Below, piece by piece: positions 55,401 to 64,000 of a DNA stretch of 64,000 bases (the first letter of the stretch is position 1; each line of letters opens with the position of its first letter). The notes under the pieces are model-generated. The model had not been told where the DNA came from, made no database searches, and saw only the letters and a list, made by a program, of their open reading frames with translations. The position numbers were made by a program, and so were the translations under genes. Source of the stretch: Larix kaempferi (taxonomy: Eukaryota; Streptophyta; Pinopsida; Pinales; Pinaceae); the NCBI GenBank assembly GCA_027924585.1, contig BSBM01000436.1, forward strand, positions 12,438,501 through 12,502,500, written 5' to 3'.

Positions 55401-57598
55401 CAGGGTTAGATTCAATGCATTGATCCTCTTTGCTCTCCCATAAGTGCCAATGACCAAGTCCCATTTGCAGTCTCATCTTTGACAATCTGTTTGCCTCTAT
55501 ATTCCTTTCTCGATATACATGAGAGAAGGGAAATTTTGTTATTGCTTGTTTTAGTAACATGACTTAATCCAAGATAAATCTGAGCATAATATTTTTCATT
55601 TGTACGAATCCCTTCATCCAATTAATAATAAGCATATAATATCCCATCACATGAATCTTCTGAACTCTTCTACCAACAATCAAAGATAATATCGGTTTTA
55701 GTGCCAGAATTTCTACTTGGTTGTCGGTACTTACCCCTATCCCAAATTTAAATTTTATAAAATGAGAGTATGAGCAATATAAAATACCACCTGCACCTCC
55801 CACAAATGACTCTCCTTATGCTTCCCCATCAAAATAAGCCCATGGCTCATATTTATCAATAATTTATGGAACAACCATTCACCATCCTTTCATTGGTGAC
55901 TCTTGTTTAAACCTTGGTAGGATGCTCAAGCTTTGAGTTGCTATTAACTGAGGGGATTAAATATTACCTTAAAAAATATTATCATTCCTTGCTAGCCACA
56001 CCTACCAAAGATAGATTAGAGGTACTAGAGCTCTATAATTTTTCAAATTTATGCTGATATCAAAATTTTAGGCAACCATTAACAATGAACCAAACCCATA
56101 GTTCTTGGATACCAATAGCTCTTTTGAATTTTTCCCATACAACTATACAATAAGAAAATCAATAAACATATGGCATGTGGTTTCTTTTCTTACCTTGCAT
56201 AGGGAACATCGATAAGGCCCTTGCCAACTCTTTTTCTGCATATAATCCCAAGTTGTAAGTCTATTATTGAGCACTAGCCACATAAAAAACCTATTTTTCA
56301 TTGGGAAATTGAATCTCCATATTATTATGTACCACAAAACATAATTCCTACTCAACTTCTACTTCACTCATAACTTTGTAACCCATCTTATGAGTTTAAT
56401 TTCCTCCCACTGGGTTACTAGAGCATATGAGCTCATCAACTTGATCAAAGATTCTGATATGACTTGACCCGAGACTATCAATATGTCCATTCTAACTATT
56501 TTTTTCTTCCCTAACTAGTCCAATATCCTATGCATTCATCAATTCCCATCCCCTAGAATTGTGTGTTCCCTCAATAAGAATTTGACTTAGAAAATAAATT
56601 CAATTTGACTTTAAAGTATTAACCAATGTCCCTGGTAGTTTGTGATTCACACTCCCAATCCATGGATCTTCTCGAAACTTGAATTATTCCCCATCACCCA
56701 CCTTCCAAACCAACCATCTTCATACAACTATAAATCCTAGCATCATGGCCTTCCACACTATTGAATTTTTTTTTGAAGTTTTCTTGGGAGTTCTTATCCA
56801 ATCCTCCACTAAAAGTGGGGCTATATATTTTTGAATCACGACTGTGCACCACAAAATCTTACTAGTAGTTATAAGCTCCCATACATTCCTTTCTATCAAT
56901 TCCCTTGCAAAAGAAAACCCATTTTTAATACCCCAACCTCCTACTTCTTTTAGTCTTGAAATTGTTTCCCATGCAACCTAGAAAAAATCATTTTTATCCA
57001 TCCCACCAACCTATAAGAATCTAAAATTGATCTTCCTTATCTGATCCAAAATTTCTTTTGGAACAAAAGATAAAGACACCTATAAGACTGGAATTTCCTT
57101 AGTTACTAATTTAATGAGGATATATATGCCTTAACTAGATAACTACTTAATATTCCAAAGCAAAACAATATTTTCTCTACCTTCACTATCATCTAGCACC
57201 GATCCTTCTTGGAAAATTCATTTGCCTTGATATAAAACCCTAGATATTTTATTCCAGCATCCAACCCAATTTGTACATAGGGAAACACATGAGTTAGTTG
57301 TAGTCTTTTTTCACTAGTTAATTGCAAGAAAGTCACCAAAGACCTTCTCATTTAATTTCGTTCTTGTAGCCCATTAATACTGGTCAAGAATCTCTTTAAG
57401 TTTCAACCCATCCCTTAGGGATCCATCATGGAAGATAAAAATATCAACATAAAAAAATGTTATATGAGCAAAGCATTTCCCTTTTTAGCGCCTTCAAAAG
57501 AACCAGTTTTTTAGCATCCATTAGGGATTTGTTGAGTCCTTCTACTCTTAAAAGGAAGAACAAAGGAGATAAAGGACACCCCTATCTTCAACCTATGT
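55400..57598 (-). pseudogene. Second LINE: ORF2 RT, zf-RVT and RNase H remnant
   Basis: Going down the minus strand: an RT block 'PLSPLFFLLRVEGLNKSLMD' (57590-57520), then 'FYVD' then 'IFIFHDGS' near 57445, where a YVDD box has lost one Asp codon. A zf-RVT region follows (56355-56143: 'WRFNFPMKNRFFMWLVLNNR', 'YRCSLCKVRKETTCHMFIDF') and an RNase H region (55803-55564: 'GGAGGILYCSYSHFIKFKFG', 'ILALKPILSLI', 'IHVMGYYMLIINWM'). The domain order is that of plant L1-type LINEs. Upstream RT and endonuclease are absent because the LTR element at 57599 interrupts just before the PLSP block. Many stops are present. Confidence 0.78.
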
Positions 57599-59396
57599 TG
57601 TCACGTCCCCTCTTGTTGATCCGTTGCAAGGGAGGGAACATGACCAAACATATCGGGCTTCTTTGGCAATCTCAGCCCCATTCATTAGTAAGAAAATTCA
57701 AAGCAATTGAAAACTTATGCGTGCAGTTCACTCTTGATAAACACAACGGAATTACACACTATCCAGACACCATTTCCTCATGCATTCAACATATAAACAA
57801 CAATCATTAATTAAAACACTTCAGAGCACAGGATTAATATAACTCAAACCACATGAATACTTGTCTTGAAATGTAGTGCAAAATCATACTCAATATAAAT
57901 ACAACGGAATAACTATAATAACACACATGCAAAAGGGAATACATCAGCCTATTTCTTCCAGGAAGAATAATGAAATAATCATACAATAATCAATTGCATT
58001 CTCATGTTATGCACATGCTTCATGCCAACTAGCTTAAGATAATCATATCACTCAATTAACATGAATAATTAAACATGCAGAACAAAACACAGAATGCATA
58101 TAATTTAATCCCCAAAGAATACTTATCTTGAAATGAAGCTGTCCAAACAACTGGCTATGTGAGAGCAACGTTCCACCCAACCATAGATCTCAGTCCAGCC
58201 TGTATTCTTTCAGGTGAGAGATCACCCCCGAGCTGGGATGTGTATCCACTAAGGAGGAACTAGACAGGCTCACTCACAGCCATGGTTTCACTCTACAGCT
58301 ATGCTAAGCCAACACATAGTTGGGTTTATCAAGCATACAAAAGACAAAGGAGGGAAATGCTAAGCCAGTGAGCTCATCCACATAGCTACAGGCATCTCAA
58401 TTAAACTCAACAGTTATGGCACCCACAATACCTACCACACCCAACACAAGGAAGGCCCCCTTCTCTGCCGCACAGTCCCTCAGGCGTCCCTTCCCTCCAA
58501 TGCTCTTCAGGGTGGGCATAGAAAGGTACAACTGTTAATTCCTTGATATTCTAGACTTCACTAGGTTTATCAAGCAAACCCAACCTCTGCTCAGTCATTC
58601 ATACTTGCATTTCTCACAGTTCTGTTATCCAATAACTCAATCCCGTCACTTCATTTCTGGGCTGTAAAAACTGGGTTTTCCAATGGATTTCGGGGTATCT
58701 AATACTCTCAAATTCTCCCCAGGGTTCATATCTATGGATCCCCCATTGGATTTTACTGTCAAATACCAAATATGGGCATTTTTGGCTCTTCAAAACGTGG
58801 GTTCTTGCAAAGTTGCGATTTATGGTTTTTCTCACTGCTAGGAATTCGTTTTTTTGGATGAAAATTGATGCTGGGTCCTTCCACAATTGAATGGTAATGA
58901 GGAATAAGCCACTCCCATGAGGTAGAGTGACTTGTGGTACAAGAAAACAGAGTCCATACCCTGCCATACGAATTTTTGGGTTGCCCATGCTCCATTGAAG
59001 CCATGGATTGAGATCTTCAACAAATTCCTTACAACAGAAATAAATGCCATCAAGGAAAGCCAAATGGGTTCTCACAATGACATTTGGCAGCATATGATTC
59101 ATCCCCACAACCCCCTTACCTCTCCCTAGTGGATACACATGGCCCCTTCTCATTCATTGCTTCCATAGCCAGTTTTGGTATTTTATTGCATGATGTTTAT
59201 TTACATCATTTTAACAATGTTCCATGGCTAAATAGCACATGGGTCATAATATCTAATACTTGCCTTTTAAATAAAATTCGAGCATCCACTAGCGGGGCCT
59301 TGGCCTTGAGCTCCACGATAGGGAAACATACATCACATGTATACAATATTTACATTAAAAGCTAATATATCCTAAGGGTCAAAATGTGGTATTACA
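57599..59396 (-). repeat. 3' LTR, 1.8 kb, of the gag-only element
   Basis: Plus-strand ends are TGTCACGTCCCC and GTGGTATTACA. It shares 'agcaacgttccacccaaccatag' and 'cacccccgagctggga' blocks with the solo LTRs at 33062 and 50417. Unlike those, it is not followed by a target duplication on the right, so it is part of a larger element. Confidence 0.75.
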
Positions 59397-59411
59397 ATCC
59401 CCTCCCCCTTA
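59397..59411 (-). other. Polypurine tract
   Basis: The minus strand reads TAAGGGGGAGGGGAT immediately before the 3' LTR. Confidence 0.75.
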
Positions 59412-59639
59412 GAATAACACCGTCCTCGATGTTCCAATACTTAGGAATACATATAAAATTCACACGTCCAAAATTTTCAAAACATTTTGCAGATCTGCCC
59501 TGCATTCTATCATTTACTTTGAACTTTCAGGACCAAGTAATTTGCCTTTCACAAACTGCTCCTGCTGGTTCTGACCTTCCAGCTCGTCCACAAGTCTGAA
59601 ATTTTTATGACTGCTACCCTCTTGATGTTCCTTTGTTGG

Positions 59640-60056
59640 GCAGTTGCGGAGGAAATGATTCCCTCCACATTTCCAACATTTTACTGGTTGCTTTATCTTT
59701 TCTTGCTCAATTTCCTTTGAGTCTTCTCACCTGGAACGTTTTTTAGTGGATTGATTGGATGAATGTCTCCTTATTGATCCATTGCCCTTGCCTCGGTTGA
59801 TTGTTTCCAGAATTATTTTTACTTGTCTTTGCAGAAAAACAGAGTCCTGCAAAACCTTATGGTTCATCTCATTCTGCTGCTTTTGTAGCTTGAGCAGTTC
59901 TCCAAGATTCTCTTGGGTCTTGGCAATTGTTTGAAGAAGAGTTTCAGCCAAATCCATTAGCTTTTGGTTTGTTTCCATGGCCAATGTACACAGCAGCCCA
60001 CTCTTTGCTCGGTTGTACCACTGTTTTTGGAACAGCTGCAACCAATTAAATTCCAC
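59640..60056 (-). pseudogene. Gag-like ORF: coiled coil and CCHC-type knuckle
   Basis: From 60056 the minus strand encodes 'MEFNWLQLFQKQWYNRAKSG', a long coiled coil ('LAETLLQTIAKTQENLGELL', 'KLQKQQNEMNHKVLQDSVFL') and a basic stretch ('NRGKGNGSIRRHSSNQSTKK') to a stop at 59727. After that stop the same region continues with a knuckle CWKCGGNHFLRNC at 59640-59678, spaced CX2CX3HX4C, one residue shorter than the classic CCHC. It would bind element RNA. A single stop separates the coiled coil and the knuckle. Confidence 0.65.
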
Positions 60057-63000
60057 TTCTCACCTGTGAAATACATCATTGTAATTCTGTTAGGCTAAGC
60101 ATAATATAAACATTAAAATTGGTCAATTAATTGCCCAATTGACATGGGTATTCCATGCTTTATCCATGAGACTTTCATACTTTTCATGCTTTCCCAACAT
60201 GCACATGAGCTAATTCATGTTCGTTCTTTCACAGGGAATCAACTACTTCAGCATTCACAATTTATTTCAAGCAAATAAGCACACTCTACTTTCAGCCATA
60301 CATGCATTCAACAATTTTCTGTTTTTATAAATGCATAAATAAAAAAAGGAAAGAGAGAACAGTAAGAGTTTTCTCCTCTTAGTCTTGTTCCATTCTGGAA
60401 CCCACACCACCACTGTGGTTTTCATGCTCCTAGCCTCTTTCACTTCAACGTGAATTCTTGACCTTCCCTTCTTGGCTATGACACTTATTGTCTATGGTCT
60501 ATTCCAGACCTCTCAACCATGGAGTCCCTCCACATAGTTTGTCTACAACTCTTGGCTGCTAGGACCCACACAATCCCACTAGCACCCTCTTCATTACTGC
60601 TCATGCTGAGCTCTTTAGGATGGTTACATGTCCACATGCATCCCTAGGATGCTTTCATAGTCCTTGCTTCCAACAATACCTACACTCAAACATTGAATCA
60701 ATTCACATGTTTAGTTTATTTTCATAGGTTCTATCTCTAACAATAGTTTAGGAGATCATAACCCAAATCATATACACATGTATATTCATATTAAATAAGC
60801 AAGAAGTTGCAAGATAACCAAATACTTATCTGCATTGGATGTCTTCACTTTATTCCACAGGATCCTTCTTTTCTTTACAAGCCTTAGATTTCCTATGGAT
60901 ACAATAACGAATGTTGGGCTAGCACATAGGCTACTCCTCAACCATTCGTATAGGAAATTCTAAGTCAGTACACCGACTGGTTTTATCATACATCCCATTT
61001 AGCAATATGCTAAGCCAGTACTCCGACTGGGTAATATCAAGTATTTGAGGAATGTTTGGCCAGCACGCCGACTGCTCCATAACATTCAAGTAGTTAATTC
61101 GCAACTAGTACACCTTCACACTGATTGGGTTTACCAAGCATTCGTATTTCTTTGAGGGTCCTTGCTTCCTACAATGCCCAAGGTTTCCAACCAAGAAACA
61201 ACAGTGTGTCAGCTTATCTATTAGAAGACTTATACTTGAAATATTCATTATTCCAAACAAGGAATAAATGAAATTGAATACTTATATGTATTAGAAATTT
61301 CCTCTCTGGTCCACAGGGTTCTGCTTTTACTTTACAAGCCTTGGGATACTCCTACGGACTGGAATGTTTGGCCAGCACACAGGCTTCTCCAAAACATCAA
61401 ATAATTACTTTCCAACCAGTACACCTTCACGTCGACTTGGAAGTAAACTTCACCACGACCATTTCTAGGTCAAGGCTCTACTATGGAGCCAAAGGCATAT
61501 AATAGCCCTTTCATCAACACCGTCACAACCCTTCATCAAAATCCACACAACCTCCACAACATCCCTTCATACACATTAACCCTTCCACCACAACCCCTCA
61601 CAACAACCTTTTACTTTGCTTCTTTAGTGTGTAGCACCAAATTGCATATGTTTAAGCTAACATCACAAGTAGTATAGGAAAGCTCTTTAGCGTTGTTACT
61701 CTAAAATTGTAACCATAATTCATAGCATTCACTATCAAGTATTGAAACACCAAGAATGCGTCCACTCCTTAGGGTGTAGTCAATATTGAAAACCCTATCA
61801 TGACTCGACATCGGGGAAGTGCGCACCCCTTTCCGATGTGAGCCATGTAGGCCCTAGTCATACTCAAGCAATCTGTCATAATGGAAATAAAATCAAAACA
61901 TGCTCTGCATATTGAACCTAACAATTAGACATGCATATTCTTAAATAGGGTCACATAACACTTATCCATTTGCAGATGTAGTCTTCTTCATTAATGAGGA
62001 ATGGGGGCTCCCTTCTCTGAGTTGACAGTCCCTCGGTTTTCCATCCCAACTCTTTTTGATGTTACATAACCCTCATATGTCTTACTGACATAATCTTTAC
62101 CATCTCACTCATATTGTTTATCAATCATGTAGTGCAGATTAGACATTACCAAAATGTCCAATGGCGTTTCACTCGAAACCCATTTCTAAGATATGGGATC
62201 CTTCCAATGAAGTTTGGCTTCTGCAGGCCCTCTCTCATAGTCTTAATGCAATGTGTCTTCCTGGCACACTTATTAAATAGCCAAACAGTCAACAACATTT
62301 AACAATAAAATTCAAATATGATTGTTGCATAACCAATCAATGGCACTAATACTTAAATTTAATATGAATTTGCCATTATGTTTACTACAGAAATCGATTT
62401 GCTTAGTCATGAGGCTATCCTCATATTGTTTGTCTCTTGTAAGTGGTATCACTTCTCCCATTACGGTCTTATGTCTGCTGCCATACATGAACATCCACCT
62501 ACAACATGTCCTCTTGACACAATTCATATAAGCCAAATTATCATTAGTCATTTATTAGCAAAATTCCAAATCCGATATTTACAAATATGAGATTTACAAT
62601 CCTTCTTCCTAACAGAACTTAGAATTCTCAACCATGAGATTCCTTCTCATAAGCTCTAAATAAAAAATTTCAAATTTGTTCCCTACATACATTAGATTTT
62701 CAACCATGATATTATTCTCATAAACTTAAATTAGAATATTTTAAGATTTGTTTCATGCATACGTTAAATTTCACAACCATGAGAACCTTCTCATAACCTT
62801 TGGATTTTGCACATGGTAGAGTTCGGTCTTTACTATGGTCTTATCCTCATTTCCATATGCAAGACATTTCTACCTGGAATCTGAAACTGCAATCAGCCAA
62901 ACACTTGTAAGTCTTCATGCATATAATATTTCATTGCTGCAACAGTCACTGAAACATTTCCAGAATTATAACATTCCCTAATTCAAACACTTCCAGTTAT

Positions 63001-64000
63001 TAACATCTCAGTATCACCAAAACTCATTATTTCAGGTGAATCATTATCATACTAAATTTGAAGGTACAGTCACATCATTTATGCAATTTAAATGAAACTT
63101 TAGATACTCTTTATTTCACAGTCATATCATTTATACAACTCTGCCCTTCCTCAGAGCATTCCGACAGCCCATCGATCATGACTGCCCTCTTCATGCACTT
63201 ATTATTCTACATTCATAACAACCCATGAAATGATCCTAGAATTATCATCAATTCATCATCTCATTCGTTATTTAGTTTGCAATAACACACGCACCATCCC
63301 TATGCATTCATGCAATGCATCACAACATGTGCACCCACACTTATGCATGCACATTCACAATATTTACTCAAACTTTTCATATGCTTCCACTCAATGCATA
63401 ACTACAAGATTTATAAAACCTCTTAATTCACATCCACTCAATGCTAACTTGTATTTATTCATGAATACTATGCATTCAAACATATTATGGCCTAACCATG
63501 ACTACCTCATATAGCATGCATTACCATAATCAAGACCAGCAGTCCTCACTTGTTCTGGTTATTAAGCTCATAACCAACATACACATGGCATGATATATTT
63601 TTATGTGAATGTAGTCTAAATTTCTAAACAATCACATGGTATGAGACCTCTTGCCTTCACCACTCCATGCTCCACCACACTATGGCAGTATGCCATTCCC
63701 ATGAATGCATTTCAATCCTAAATGCAAACCATTCTATGATCACTAAATATGGTTCAATGGATTCTTACCCAATCCTCTTTCAACACTTATGCAATCATCA
63801 TAATCAAACCATTACCTGCATGGCTCCCATCTACACCCTTGATGTTACCTGATTAGTTGGTCTCTTATAGAAGATTTCAAAATTCGCCCACCAACTTCTT
63901 GATCATGGATTTGTTGCCTTATCATTTTCTTCATAAGGTTGTTGGTCACATGCAACAACATCATCAACATCTTCAGCTATGCTCCTATTGTCTTTGGTCC
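60057..64000. other. Interior of the gag-only element; no gene recognised, degenerate repeats
   Basis: Three degenerate copies of a unit containing 'acttat-tg-a-t-g' plus 'cttcac-t-tccacagg' and 'tttacaagcctt' begin near 60826, 61281 and 61960. Short 'ccag(t/c)aca-c-gact-gg' dyads recur from 60960 to 61430. Otherwise the region is AT-rich with only short frames. The right end (63880-64000) has an unidentified minus-strand reading rich in acidic residues that could be the start of another gag segment. Confidence 0.45.

Larger units (their letters stand above)
57599..64000 (-). mobile_element. LTR element on the minus strand with gag-like ORF only (partial in window)
   Basis: The 3' LTR (57599-59396) is followed on its right by a purine tract on the minus strand and then by interior sequence, so the element points leftward and its 5' LTR lies to the right, probably beyond 64000. 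The only coding sequence seen is a coiled-coil plus zinc-knuckle ORF next to the polypurine tract. No protease, RT or integrase motif was recognised from 60060 to 64000. This layout matches non-autonomous TR-GAG/LARD-type elements (inferred). Insertion is in the RT of LINE 2; the left target site would be TATGT (57594-57598). Confidence 0.6.

Overview
The window looks like intergenic chromatin from a seed plant with a large, repeat-rich nuclear genome. Plant LINE ORFs (DUF4283, endonuclease, RT, RNase H), Ty1/copia and Ty3/gypsy LTR elements with plant-type primer sites, GT-AG introns and many old solo LTRs all point this way. The degree of decay and the long LTRs suggest a gymnosperm, but that is an impression; no host marker gene settles the species. 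I found no convincing intact single-copy gene, no rRNA or tRNA gene, and no bacterial or organellar block.

Left arm (1-5.2 kb): a degenerate ~172 bp tandem repeat, broken by a solo LTR (1043-3065, TSD ATCAA), then an ATC/TCA-rich stretch duplicated at ~237 bp, then the end of an LTR with an initiator-Met primer site.

Centre (5.2-38 kb): a single nest. The host is one near full-length plus-strand L1-type LINE, now in six pieces (about 5200-5504, 10674-11564, 23579-23965, 25464-26008, 31541-33061, 35775-37990). Five later insertions split it: a copia element on the minus strand (5505-10673, TSD CAAGG); a 12 kb Tat/Athila-like gypsy element (11565-23578, TSD TGCAG) with an extra 3' ORF; a solo LTR (23966-25463, TSD ATGAA); a terminal-inverted-repeat element (26009-31540); and a 2.7 kb solo LTR (33062-35774, TSD ACTGT). 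Reading across the insertions restores the domain order DUF4283 - zinc knuckle - endonuclease - RT - zf-RVT - RNase H.

The TIR element is the most unusual object. It holds two tandem copies of a ~1.6 kb block. Each block carries exons and introns of a gene whose product has the motif X/I/II signature of an amino (N4/N6) DNA methyltransferase, then a strand-asymmetric C-rich tract and an array of alternating inverted hairpin repeats. A third C-rich tract folds back on a long G-rich tract.

Right arm (38-64 kb): a minus-strand gypsy element (40939-46735) whose RT has lost its catalytic YxDD segment; tandem repeats; a gag remnant; a tRNA-type SINE on the minus strand split by a solo LTR (50417-51793, TSD AGGGG); a copia-type solo LTR (53049-53654, TSD GTTGT); a second LINE on the minus strand (55.4-57.6 kb) interrupted by the 3' LTR of a minus-strand element whose only visible coding capacity is a coiled-coil/zinc-knuckle gag-like ORF. 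That element runs on towards or past the window end.
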